Positions 18,301 to 25,291 of a stretch of DNA of 39,610 nt are shown here, one piece after another; within the stretch, counting starts at the first letter, position 1; each line of letters starts with the position of its first letter. A program made the translations under genes and the position numbers. The DNA is from an uncultured Sulfurovum sp. (GTDB taxonomy: Bacteria; Campylobacterota; Campylobacteria; Campylobacterales; Sulfurovaceae). The notes under the pieces are model-generated. The model was not told the DNA's origin. It searched no databases and worked only from the letters and a program-made list of their open reading frames with translations. Location: positions 1-39,610 of the forward strand of contig CACVAU010000021.1 of the NCBI GenBank assembly GCA_902727915.1, written 5' to 3'.

Positions 18301-19116
18301 ATGAACGATAATCTTCCCAGCATCACCTCCTTTCCCCGGCTTATATGGGTTAAATGTAAGCCTTTTACCCCTTTTAGAATCCTTTGTTTCACTAGGTGAA
18401 GTAGGACGATCATTCGTTGTTACCCAATCTACAAAAGGATCAATTTTTTCTCTTCGTCGACAATAATTATCACTCCCTACTGCAAGACGGCTTACTGTAT
18501 TGTAATCGAGACTTACAATTTTCCTGTTATATAAATCTTCTCTAGTAAAGTGCTGCTCTATCCCTTTGACGTCACTACAACCTTCTAAAATATGAAATTT
18601 TATCTCTGTTCTATACTTAGGATGCTCAACTTCAACATCTGGTACATATATCCATTCACCATTTGTACCGTATGCAATGATGCTACCTTCGGTTAGAATA
18701 TTATTTACTACAATTTTAATATTACCTGCATGACGCCCATTACGCCCATTATTAGTATCACTATAGCTTACAGTATTCGGATTATATGGAAGTCCTGAAC
18801 TGATAATAGAATATCCATTCATGTTTAAATTATTAACATGAATTTCTATATATGCTTCAGGAATCCACATATTCTCCTTTAGAGTAAGTGTTTCTGCATA
18901 GATGAATATTTTTTTTATAATTGGTTCATGAGTAAAGTGCTTCCCTCTGTAATCAAAGGTACCACCGATTTTGTCTTTAATAAAATCAGAGTCAATTGAA
19001 AAAGCTATAAACTTATGCTCAGAAGCATTTTTGTTTTTTTTATGGATAATATAATCTTTCTTATCAAAGCTTTTAATTCTTGGATATCCACTGTCAAAAA
19101 ATTTCATTTTGTTCAT
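15367..19116 (-). CDS. Unrecognised 1249-residue protein with coiled-coil and hydrophobic-hairpin core, toxin-like
   Basis: I do not recognise the family. There is no signal peptide. Residues 35-350 look beta-rich, with two glycine-rich turns, NGRNGRHAGNIKIVV (123-137) and PGKGGDAGKIIV (260-271), as in beta-helical folds. Residues 385-880 are mainly helical: strong coiled coil at 500-580, a hydrophobic stretch ending a helix pair at 585-612 (VCALAANVIPYGQPILGQV), then more coiled coil at 680-770 and the segment RLNWIEYQLVKIYEYSQLNPY (811-833, all but its ends hydrophobic/aromatic). Residues 940-1249 return to beta-rich sequence. Long helices flanking a membrane-length hydrophobic segment are the layout of alpha-helical pore-forming toxins, so a pore-forming or toxin-scaffold role is an inference. 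AAGGA lies 7 nt before the ATG. It sits downstream of a PI-PLC gene but behind a terminator, so it is probably transcribed separately. Confidence 0.75.
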   Translation of the reverse strand: MNKMKFFDSGYPRIKSFDKKDYIIHKKNKNASEHKFIAFSIDSDFIKDKIGGTFDYRGKHFTHEPIIKKIFIYAETLTLKENMWIPEAYIEIHVNNLNMNGYSIISSGLPYNPNTVSYSDTNNGRNGRHAGNIKIVVNNILTEGSIIAYGTNGEWIYVPDVEVEHPKYRTEIKFHILEGCSDVKGIEQHFTREDLYNRKIVSLDYNTVSRLAVGSDNYCRRREKIDPFVDWVTTNDRPTSPSETKDSKRGKRLTFNPYKPGKGGDAGKIIVHSKIYDETLLMKSQPGNSGFYRARKNSEHYDCKETEKGKCISVIFKEETYSHLYIYGESTIWGNVSSHGKWGNIFSVPSWLDKRNYFNKINLKNPNKNGNDQTSVIKNGQSSIHPEMVIFYTSYLKEQFSIFLKKTPNEKKELANESNSVASSFESISTSFDFRNEDDLKSKFQTARAEIIALSEMKSKNLDEFNNPPGYRPLLSMVSTLAYLEKNLEDDLYLYVFTDKAARLEGKIGDLKKELPKMIERLYKVNNVLSHKLGEINVAIDKLSSNAKTCKEQTEEINNKIKELKKKYEKEATEEQKKLAWYKTGLKVCALAANVIPYGQPILGQVLGNTLDSVAEQIGSQGTVNPYTIMEKIDMTGIMEKMSKKTMVKSNLESADSYELELNVMYETDDVTKITIDQNVANHKSKLAKYKKKVDESKARWAKAGNGLKDIMADYGSFTVSKDEIQKQLSIIMTNSADAQELFSQLHVQMDLKAEIFSSFQDNMQKSLDINNKIFINSDQIKNLTLLGMSAEADYIPELEEFMGQMKKSARERLNWIEYQLVKIYEYSQLNPYNKDASLASNEVLDKIYSRIPISKDTSVNEIVAKLKPAFQEQVRGMSHNIVKNISLGHKQDPKKDTQSGHKFGRYIMLDNEISPDFFEKLNSSDASTFIDLQKDLLGVIVLPNQENARIIDISLNDITFDQVLPKGSESVKIKIELGSEGVLRSGKSFYIFNTEKEGVSCDSWSWTIKNITGQENEVINESELSDDYKALLKFVLGENQGNIKPGENENIFTLPPAWNRLKVSVSYPGFSTQKLPKITSLSLNVRLDYQEISTDSNTKVLDVRLKNALKGTVFNVKVKEGSESSDNFYNTFSRNEKITIDLKEIQYSEELGKKIFKKWIMIPKLLDDDALRQKSITFSLKNNVRLIASFEENIPKSTKPYFIYASPYKGEEPITEVSSRNEFKVLEEDYKNGFSRIIYGMQEAFVEL

Positions 19117-19136
19117 CTGTTTTTCCTTATATAATA

Positions 19137-19142
19137 ATTATA
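19137..19142 (-). promoter_or_regulatory. -10 box for the 1249-residue gene
   Basis: TATAAT lies on the minus strand 20 nt before the ATG, downstream of the terminator at 19196-19215. The -35 region is not recognisable. The short distance to the ribosome site fits a short leader. Confidence 0.4.
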
Positions 19143-19195
19143 TGTAATAAGGTGGATCTAAGCTAATAAATTAAAGAGGATAGATTTCACCTTTA

Positions 19196-19215
19196 AAAAA
19201 CCTAAAAAGGTTTTT
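19196..19215 (-). terminator. Rho-independent terminator after the PI-PLC gene
   Basis: On the minus strand AAAAACCT, a TTTT loop and AGGTTTTT form a perfect 8-bp stem whose 3' arm is itself the T-run. It lies about 80 nt beyond the PI-PLC stop and about 80 nt before the next gene. Confidence 0.65.
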
Positions 19216-19295
19216 ATAGATTATTACTTTTATTTTTTTAACTTTAAAATTTTCTTGCTTCTAAAGTTTCAACTTGAGAATGCCTAAGCAAACTT

Positions 19296-20231
19296 TTAAC
19301 TATTATTAGAATCTATAATTTTAGAAATTATCTCTTCATCTGGAAAATCCATAGGAAAAATACAGCCTTGATTTAGATTCACTATTTTTTCTAAAAAATT
19401 ATTTTGTATCTTTGAGTTTTCTTTAATTCCCGAACCAAAAGAAACTTTTTCTATTGTCGTTCCTCCATTTACAGCACTTAAAAAATTAATATTTAATGTG
19501 TCTTTATTAAGCCTATTCCTAAAATCGTCAATCTTGTTCGTCTTCCATTCATAATTTAAAGAGTGTGGTAATCTCTGAGTAGTTTCAGCTGCATATGGTA
19601 TTAGAACTACTTCCTCACATCCTACAAAAGGGATACATACTCGCTGTGTTCTCTCTTGGATTTCAGGTGTAATAACCTGCTCATAATAGTTGACGGGTAA
19701 TTCATATTCATCTTGAATATTAAAGTCTTTCCAACTAAAACCTATATCATTAATTCGGTTGAGAAATATAATTTTACTTCGACACTCTCCAAGTGTTAAT
19801 GTATTTAGTGCTGAATTTTGATTGTTAATCCATATACCAAGACCTAATATCTGTAAAACATCTTTGTCATTAATATCAATCAAAGAGTTTTCTGATTTAA
19901 TTGAAACAAAAATCATCTCATCAGGATTCTCATTTAGGAACTCTAGTATAGGCTCTAATGCTCCCGTATATAGGTCTAAGCCTAAAGGTATAATACCATG
20001 CATTAATGCATAGCCAGTGAATGTGTCATCTGTAGTCTTTGTTACTTTATTAAGTCTAAAGTCAAAAAATCTAATTCCCTCATGAAGCTGTGCTGTAATA
20101 GATTTTGACTGCGTTGTAACATAAGGTAGATTTATTGTTGTGTAGGTTGCTGAATCATGTGTCCCTGGTATATTTAAATTAATTAATAATTTATCATTAG
20201 AAATGTTTTTCATCCAATTTGTGTATCTCAT
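19296..20231 (-). CDS. Phosphatidylinositol-specific phospholipase C (X-domain) protein without signal peptide
   Basis: The 311-residue protein matches bacterial PI-PLC, a TIM-barrel enzyme that cleaves phosphatidylinositol to a cyclic inositol phosphate and diacylglycerol. The first catalytic histidine is in IPGTHDSAT (His25), then GIRFFDFR (Arg53/Arg58), the second histidine in YALMHG (His77), a long strand FVSIKSE, and a C-terminal barrel strand with GCIFPMDFP. Length and motif order are those of the secreted bacterial family, yet residue 1 is only about 20 residues before the first catalytic motif and no signal peptide exists. Either it stays in the cytoplasm or leaves by a non-Sec route or lysis. 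AAGGA precedes the start; a 524-nt spacer lies upstream. Bacterial PI is rare in this phylum, so the substrate may be a eukaryotic membrane. Confidence 0.85.
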   Translation of the reverse strand: MRYTNWMKNISNDKLLINLNIPGTHDSATYTTINLPYVTTQSKSITAQLHEGIRFFDFRLNKVTKTTDDTFTGYALMHGIIPLGLDLYTGALEPILEFLNENPDEMIFVSIKSENSLIDINDKDVLQILGLGIWINNQNSALNTLTLGECRSKIIFLNRINDIGFSWKDFNIQDEYELPVNYYEQVITPEIQERTQRVCIPFVGCEEVVLIPYAAETTQRLPHSLNYEWKTNKIDDFRNRLNKDTLNINFLSAVNGGTTIEKVSFGSGIKENSKIQNNFLEKIVNLNQGCIFPMDFPDEEIISKIIDSNNS

Positions 20232-20411
20232 ATCTTTTTTTCCTTATTGTTTAAGATTATTTATATCTATCAAGTACTATATTCCGACGGTCTCCATAGG
20301 AATAGATACTTAAGCTTGAACCATTATCTCTTTTCTTCTCTTTCCTTAATGCTACCTATCACATCATTTCTCTCCTTTTTTTAGTATAAAACCTTTCCCC
20401 GTTCCCAAGAT

Positions 20412-20488
20412 CCAGATCTAATCCTTCTATAATCATAGAGAAGTTTTGTCAGTTTTTAAAATATTTTTATATGATTATAGAGATCTGG
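20412..20488. repeat. Long interrupted inverted repeat
   Basis: Left arm: CCAGATCT (20412-20419), a 7-nt interruption, then CTATAATCAT (20427-20436). Right arm: ATGATTATAG followed directly by AGATCTGG (20471-20488). All 18 pairs are perfect; the loop is 34 nt. It could fold as a bulged RNA hairpin on either strand. Confidence 0.7.
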
Positions 20489-20552
20489 AAAATATATTTC
20501 CATTGCTATGCACTATCGAACCTAATTATGCCGTTTCTAAAAAATCTGAAAA

Positions 20553-20654
20553 AAGTTTATTACCCATACTTGAATCCCTTTGCTTTTTTTAATAATAATT
20601 TCTGATTCTTCATTATTAAATTGGGAATAATCAGATTTTAAGTTTATTACCCAT
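20553..20654. repeat. Duplicated 15-mer (direct repeat) 87 nt apart
   Basis: AAGTTTATTACCCAT occurs at 20553-20567 and at 20640-20654 in the same orientation. Read on the minus strand both copies begin ATGGGTAATAAACTT, so each copy holds a potential start codon, but neither opens a long frame. Confidence 0.6.
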
Positions 20655-20755
20655 TTTATTCTGTTTCCATAATATTACTTTCCTTTATTTATTAATTTTT
20701 TGGATACTCAGTAAATTACTAAGTATCGAATAACGACTATTTAAGTCCTGATACC

Positions 20756-21580
20756 TTATTTTTTAACCTTCACATCTTTTTCTAAAAACTCATCGTAACT
20801 TAACACATTCTCTTTCTCTCCAGGTTTTAGGAGAATGTGTTTATAATCTTCATCATTTGTACTTTCAAGTTTACGATCTACTTCAAAATAGATGTTCATT
20901 TGATTGCTATCCTCCACTTCCATAGTAGGCATTTGTGGATTGATACTTTTCCTCAAAACTTCTTTTTCTTCTAGCATTTCAATGAAGGAAAGAAAATTTA
21001 AAGCATAGCCTTTAATTAATTCTTTTTTATCGGTACCATTAATTATTCTTCTAGCTCCTGTCCAATCTTCATTTATCTCATTGAAATATCGCTCCAAATT
21101 ATGTTTTGATACAAAAGAACCAATCAACATCCCAATACATAAAATTTTAACCGACATGTCAACCTTTAATGCCAAAGAAGGATTATCATAAAGCTTAGTC
21201 TCCAACCCAAGACTCTTTCCAATACGTTTATAGTTGTAATCATGGGTCAGTTGTACCAGTCCTCTTCCAAAATAGCTGTAACCATTACGATGGACTAGAG
21301 CGTAGTTCCGACTGATTTTTCCTTGTTTATACATTCTTGTAACAACCCGAATAGAACAAGCATCGCTAGAACAAAAACCTTCTCTAATGGGTTTCATCGC
21401 TCTTCCTGTTTCATGAAATGCTGTTGCTAAAATGTATGCTAACCAACGTTTATCTACCAAAACAGAACGGCTGTCCCAAAAGTTAAAAATAGCTTCATAG
21501 GTATTCACCTGAATCTGTTTTAATCCACCATATTTAACTCGATAACGCTCATAAAAAACTTTACGGTTTATTTTACTCAT
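20756..21580 (-). CDS. GH19 chitinase/lysozyme-like glycoside hydrolase without signal peptide
   Basis: The 274-residue protein has the glycoside hydrolase 19 core: LATAFHETGRAM with the catalytic Glu57, and YSYFGRGLVQLTHDYNYKRIG, the GRG-QLT-NY substrate-groove signature. GH19 enzymes cut beta-1,4 links of chitin or, in phage endolysins and some antibacterial effectors, of peptidoglycan. It lacks a signal peptide, which points to endolysin or effector use rather than Sec-secreted chitinase. The last 55 residues (about 220-274) fall outside the catalytic core and are rich in charged residues. AAAGGAC precedes the ATG. It follows the C15-like gene by 80 nt that contain a strong hairpin. No phage structural gene is nearby. 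Confidence 0.8.
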   Translation of the reverse strand: MSKINRKVFYERYRVKYGGLKQIQVNTYEAIFNFWDSRSVLVDKRWLAYILATAFHETGRAMKPIREGFCSSDACSIRVVTRMYKQGKISRNYALVHRNGYSYFGRGLVQLTHDYNYKRIGKSLGLETKLYDNPSLALKVDMSVKILCIGMLIGSFVSKHNLERYFNEINEDWTGARRIINGTDKKELIKGYALNFLSFIEMLEEKEVLRKSINPQMPTMEVEDSNQMNIYFEVDRKLESTNDEDYKHILLKPGEKENVLSYDEFLEKDVKVKK

Positions 21581-21608
21581 TCTTTGTCCTTTTAATTTTA
21601 TATGATTG

Positions 21609-21632
21609 ATGACGAAACAACAGTTTCGTCAT
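21609..21632 (-). terminator. Strong hairpin between the C15-like and GH19-like genes
   Basis: ATGACGAAAC, a 4-nt loop and GTTTCGTCAT give a perfect 10-bp stem 28 nt after the C15-like stop codon. The T-run on the minus strand is weak, so it could be a partial terminator or a processing/stability element inside a shared transcript. Confidence 0.55.
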
Positions 21633-21660
21633 TTCTAAATGACTATAACCATCAACTACG

Positions 21661-22425
21661 TTAAGAACGAGCTTCCCGAATATAGTTTCGCTGAAGCCAT
21701 ACAGCCAATTCATGAAAAATAAATTTACCTGTCTCGCTGTATTCTTCTTCTGTTTTGTTAGGTGCTAAATGTAAGAAACCATTAAAAGCAACCTTCCCAT
21801 GGAGAAGTAAAGATGGCATGTAAAAGGCAAGATTACAAAGGTAATCTCCAGCATCAAAAGAGAGTTCGTTAAAGGCATAATTTACTTTTAAAATATTTGA
21901 ATTCGAAGAGTTATTCATCTTCTTCTCTAAATAATCACAGGGAAGCGTTGTAGGGAAAAAATAAGGCGTGGGTGTATCATCAGCATACACTGCAAGAGCT
22001 TTATTATTCTCATAATCAGGTGATACTTTGTCACGAGTCCAACTATTGTTAGAGCTTCTTAAAGAAGATACCCTTGAAGGGTGATCAACAACATAAGGTT
22101 TGTCAAAACATTTGTCATCAGCATCTAACGCAGATGTAAGGGCTTCATTTCTTGCCATTCTTTCAAACTTTGTTTCACCTGCTGCTCCCATACAAATAAG
22201 TACATCAGGCTGAATGTCATCAACTGCTTGTTTAATCGTAGGCCATGCTTTATCCCATACAACAGGAACCGTAATACTATAACCCTTAACTTCTACCTTA
22301 TCAGTATCTCCAGCTAAAAACTCTTCTTTAAATGCTTGTGCAACCTTATAAGCTGGGTTATCTTCATCGGTTTTATATTGGTTAAACTTTCCATAACCAG
22401 CTGCTAAAACTCTTAATTGTTTCAT
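21661..22425 (-). CDS. Pyroglutamyl-peptidase-like (C15 family) cysteine peptidase
   Basis: The 254-residue protein follows the C15 pattern: an N-terminal VLAAGYGKFNQY segment (usual form TGFGPF), DVLICMGAAGETKFERMARN with the catalytic Glu, SFDAGDYLCNLAFY with the catalytic Cys, and FNGFLHLAP with the catalytic His. All three catalytic residues are present. C15 enzymes remove N-terminal pyroglutamate from peptides in the cytoplasm. At 254 residues it is longer than the usual 200-220, mainly because of an extra segment between the Glu and Cys motifs (about 105-180, with DDTPTPYFFPTTLPC). That insertion and the altered FGPF motif mean the substrate may differ. It is the first gene of the leftward island; AAGGAAA precedes the ATG. 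Confidence 0.75.
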   Translation of the reverse strand: MKQLRVLAAGYGKFNQYKTDEDNPAYKVAQAFKEEFLAGDTDKVEVKGYSITVPVVWDKAWPTIKQAVDDIQPDVLICMGAAGETKFERMARNEALTSALDADDKCFDKPYVVDHPSRVSSLRSSNNSWTRDKVSPDYENNKALAVYADDTPTPYFFPTTLPCDYLEKKMNNSSNSNILKVNYAFNELSFDAGDYLCNLAFYMPSLLLHGKVAFNGFLHLAPNKTEEEYSETGKFIFHELAVWLQRNYIREARS

Positions 22426-22705
22426 TTTTAATTTCCTTTTTTAATTTTTTATTATTAAATTTTATAACTAAAAAAATTGATTAAACATCAATTTCTAAAA
22501 TACTATGATGTCTTGCTAATTTTCAAGCTACAACGCCTATTGATAAGCTAATAGTAGACATTAATTATCAGATTTTTGTCAGAAAAAATCTTTTTATTAA
22601 TAATAATTGATTATATTATTTTATTTTATTTATTAATATTATTATAAAAATTTTATTATATTTAATTATTTTATAATATTTTTATAAGTTAAAAATACAA
22701 AATAT

Positions 22706-22819
22706 ATGAAAGTAGCAATAATGAGCTTATATGCTATAAGCTCTGTAAAGAGAAGTTTTTTCTCCTTAATAAGAAAAATTATTATTAAACTCAGGTTATT
22801 AATTTTCATGGTTATCTAA
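22706..22819 (+). CDS. Possible 37-residue basic hydrophobic peptide
   Basis: ATG to TAA encodes 37 residues starting MKVAIMSLYAISSVKRS and ending KLRLLIFMVI: hydrophobic with six or more basic residues, like a membrane-active peptide. A TATAAT (22672-22677) lies at a fitting distance upstream and a terminator-like hairpin with a T-run covers the stop codon. Against it, no Shine-Dalgarno sequence precedes the ATG, and in AT-rich DNA such frames arise by chance. An untranslated small RNA is equally possible. Confidence 0.25.
   Translation: MKVAIMSLYAISSVKRSFFSLIRKIIIKLRLLIFMVI
22723..22743. repeat. Perfect 8-bp inverted repeat, 5-nt loop
   Basis: GAGCTTAT, ATGCT, ATAAGCTC. It may be an operator or the first hairpin of a small RNA that starts near 22684. 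Confidence 0.5.
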
Positions 22820-22831
22820 CCATTAATTTTT
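22808..22831 (+). terminator. Hairpin with T-run before the TerB-like gene
   Basis: ATGGTTA, TC, TAACCAT is followed by TAATTTTTTT on the plus strand, the form of a rho-independent terminator. It lies upstream of a gene rather than after one, which suggests a short transcript from the -10 box at 22672 or attenuation of the gene at 22862. Confidence 0.45.
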
Positions 22832-22861
22832 TTGCTATATCATAATAGAAAGGAAATTGGC

Positions 22862-23791
22862 ATGATAACAACATATGAAAACTACATCACCCTACTTACT
22901 GTCTATATCTATGGTAAAGAGAAAGCTAATCTATTTGAATCAGCACTCTATACTCCTACTAAAGAACTTAAAGATTCTATTAAAACACTGATGTGTAAAC
23001 ACCCCTTGCTCTGTGATATCTTAGATAAAGAACTTAAAATAGATAACGCATTTAAGTACTTAACACAATATATTCATAATAAAAAATTTTCAGAAGAGAA
23101 GTTTTATGAAGCCAATCAAGCAAACTTTGAACTTAATGAAGAAGAAAAAGAGACGATTATTCAAATTCTTATTAATATAAGTAATGAAAACAATAAAATT
23201 AGTATACAAGAGAAAGATGTCGGTAGACATATTGCCCATCATCTATTTAATAAAAAAGAATACTTTCAATCACTCATTGAAAAACAAGATATTATTAATA
23301 ACTTATTAGATTTCTCAAACTACAACAAAAAAGTCTATTATCAACTTTTTTCATTGGCAAGTCTTTACATCATTCTTAAAGATTATTATCCAAAATATGA
23401 AGAGGTCATATTAAATCCAACTGAAAAATTCTATCAGCAACTTGAGGACTTATTCATCAACGTTCCTGTTTTAGACCCTATTATTGATAAAGACATTGTT
23501 ATTAAAGAGTCTGTCATTATTTTACAATCATGTATTGAAAAGCATCATATGATAGAAAGTAAGTTTTTTCACTATATGAAATCATTAAAAGAGAATTTAG
23601 AAAGTTTAGATAAAGAAAATTTTCTACAAGGCATTTTACAAATCTTAAGCATTGATGGAAAAATAACGCAAAAAGAAGAGATTTTTTACAGAAAACTCAG
23701 TGATATTATTAACTTTAACCAGCATACTTCAAAAAAGTTAAGACATGCTTTTATTGTAAAAAAAATCTATTCAATTCACTGGGAAAAGTAA
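22862..23791 (+). CDS. Protein with C-terminal TerB-like domain, function unknown
   Basis: The 309-residue soluble protein is mostly helical. Near the C-terminus, GILQILSIDGKITQKEEIFYRKLSDIINF (about 257-285) resembles the TerB/DjlA-type module, where an alanine/aspartate-glycine-lysine-(I/V)-x-x-x-E pattern sits between helices. TerB-like domains are found in tellurite-resistance and membrane-stress proteins, but the rest is unrecognised and no ter gene is nearby. The frame opens ten codons earlier, yet the ATG at 22862 has GAAAGGA 7 nt upstream and is preferred. It converges with guaB across a hairpin terminator. Confidence 0.6.
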   Translation: MITTYENYITLLTVYIYGKEKANLFESALYTPTKELKDSIKTLMCKHPLLCDILDKELKIDNAFKYLTQYIHNKKFSEEKFYEANQANFELNEEEKETIIQILINISNENNKISIQEKDVGRHIAHHLFNKKEYFQSLIEKQDIINNLLDFSNYNKKVYYQLFSLASLYIILKDYYPKYEEVILNPTEKFYQQLEDLFINVPVLDPIIDKDIVIKESVIILQSCIEKHHMIESKFFHYMKSLKENLESLDKENFLQGILQILSIDGKITQKEEIFYRKLSDIINFNQHTSKKLRHAFIVKKIYSIHWEK

Positions 23792-23799
23792 CTAAAACG

Positions 23800-23822
23800 A
23801 GGGAAAAAGTTATTTTTACCCT
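23800..23822. terminator. Bidirectional hairpin terminator between TerB-like gene and guaB
   Basis: AGGGAAAAA and TTTTTACCCT pair with one bulged base around GTTA, giving A- and T-runs in both directions. It lies in the 43-nt gap between the convergent stops. Confidence 0.55.
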
Positions 23823-23834
23823 ACTCTTTAAACC

Positions 23835-25280
23835 TTAGGCATGATAATTCGGAGACTCTTTAGTAATCGTAACATCATGTACATGCGACTCAGCAAGTCC
23901 AGCAGAAGTAATCTCTACAAACTCAGCTTTTTCCCAAAATGTTTTAATATCTTTAGAACCACAGTACCCCATAGAAGCACGTAATCCTCCTACCATTTGA
24001 TGAACAACTGAAGAAATCTTACCTCTATAGGGTACACGTCCTTCAATTCCTTCTGGAACCAATTTATCAGCTGCTGTTCCTTCTTGGAAATAACGATCAG
24101 TACTACCTTTGGTCATCGCACCAATACTTCCCATACCACGATACTCTTTAAACTGTCTACCGTTAAATAAAATCATCTCCCCAGGAGCTTCATAGGTACC
24201 AGCCAAGGCAGAACCAAGCATAATAGAACTGGCACCCACAGCCAAGGCTTTAGAAACGTCACCTGAAAAACGAATTCCACCATCAGCAATAACAGGTACA
24301 CCCAATGGATTTGCCACTTGTGCTACCTCATCAATCGCCGAGATTTGAGGAACACCAACACCTGTTACAATTCTAGTTGTACAAATAGAACCTGGTCCAA
24401 TTCCTACTTTAACAGCATCAGCACCAGCTTCAATTAAATCTTTCGCTGCTGCACCTGAAGCAATGTTTCCAGCAATAACATCTACGTCAAGATTTGCTTT
24501 AATCTCTTTAAGCGTATCCATAATTCCTTGAGAATGTCCATGAGCAGAATCAAGTACAATCACATCTACACCAGCTTCAACTAAAGCTGTAGCACGGTCA
24601 AGTTGTCCAACACCAATGGCAGCACCAACTCTTAGTCTTCCATGCTTATCTTTGTTGGCATTTGGGAACTGTTCTTTTTTCTCAATATCTTTAATGGTTA
24701 CAAGACCTTGTAGTTTGTTTTCTTCATCTACGATTGGAAGCTTTTCAATCTTATGTTCTTGAAGTACTTTAGCAGCATCTTCAAGCGTGATTCCAGCTTT
24801 AGCAGTCACCAATGGCATTTTTGTCATTACATCTTCTATGGTTGCAGACATATCTGTAATAAAACGCATGTCACGGTTGGTAATAATTCCTAAAAGAACC
24901 ATGTTGTCATCGACAACTGGAACACCTGAAATCTTATATTCACCCATTAACATGTCAGCATCTCTAACAGTTTTATCTGGAGCAATGTAAATAGGGTCTA
25001 TAATAATCCCACTCTCAGACTTTTTAACCTTTGAAATTTGCTTTGCTTGTGTTGCCACATCCATATTTTTATGAATAATCCCAATACCACCTAAGTGTGC
25101 CATGGCAATCGCAGCTTTGTACTCTGTTACCGTATCCATGGCAGCTGAAACCAATGGTGTGTTCAACGTTACACGCTTTGTAAGGTTGGTTTTAATACAA
25201 ACTTCTTTAGGAAGAACGGTTGAGTGTTGAGGAACTAATAGTAAGTCTTCAAATGTAAATGCTTTTTTCTTAATGTTCAT
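23835..25280 (-). CDS. guaB: IMP dehydrogenase GuaB
   Basis: GuaB oxidises IMP to XMP with NAD, the committed step of GTP synthesis. The 481-residue protein has the (beta/alpha)8 barrel with a pair of CBS domains inserted at about 90-205 ([38 protein letters not shown]), the catalytic loop [15 protein letters not shown] with the active Cys, the phosphate-binding [15 protein letters not shown] and the flap PYRGK. Length is standard. It starts 11 nt after gatA, with AAAGGA in the gap, so gatA-guaB form one operon, an arrangement I associate with Campylobacterota. No riboswitch is visible upstream. Confidence 0.97.
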   Translation of the reverse strand: MNIKKKAFTFEDLLLVPQHSTVLPKEVCIKTNLTKRVTLNTPLVSAAMDTVTEYKAAIAMAHLGGIGIIHKNMDVATQAKQISKVKKSESGIIIDPIYIAPDKTVRDADMLMGEYKISGVPVVDDNMVLLGIITNRDMRFITDMSATIEDVMTKMPLVTAKAGITLEDAAKVLQEHKIEKLPIVDEENKLQGLVTIKDIEKKEQFPNANKDKHGRLRVGAAIGVGQLDRATALVEAGVDVIVLDSAHGHSQGIMDTLKEIKANLDVDVIAGNIASGAAAKDLIEAGADAVKVGIGPGSICTTRIVTGVGVPQISAIDEVAQVANPLGVPVIADGGIRFSGDVSKALAVGASSIMLGSALAGTYEAPGEMILFNGRQFKEYRGMGSIGAMTKGSTDRYFQEGTAADKLVPEGIEGRVPYRGKISSVVHQMVGGLRASMGYCGSKDIKTFWEKAEFVEITSAGLAESHVHDVTITKESPNYHA

Positions 25281-25291
25281 ATAGGGATCCT

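Larger units (their letters stand above)
20232..20755. other. 524-nt spacer between GH19 and PI-PLC genes, no intact gene
   Basis: I see no convincing gene on either strand; the longest readings are only tens of codons. It holds a long interrupted inverted repeat (20412-20488), a duplicated 15-mer (20553-20567 and 20640-20654), a 9-bp inverted repeat TTTAATAAT/ATTATTAAA (20588-20620) and TTCTGATT/AATCAGAT pairs around it. It may be the remains of a mobile element or gene, or a structured leader of the PI-PLC mRNA. Confidence 0.4.
22426..22861. other. AT-rich divergent spacer, 436 nt
   Basis: The stretch 22560-22700 is almost pure A and T. It separates the leftward island from the rightward TerB-like gene. 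It must hold both promoters; one clear TATAAT on the plus strand is at 22672-22677. A possible 37-residue peptide gene and two hairpins lie in the right half and are listed separately. No other gene is visible. Confidence 0.5.

Noticed and set aside
20756..21580. Prophage endolysin reading of the GH19 gene.
   Set aside because: No holin, tail, terminase or integrase genes lie nearby, so a prophage is not supported, although phage ancestry of the single gene remains possible.
25281..25291. Purine riboswitch before guaB.
   Set aside because: guaB starts 11 nt after gatA, leaving no room, and the gatA leader has no visible aptamer.
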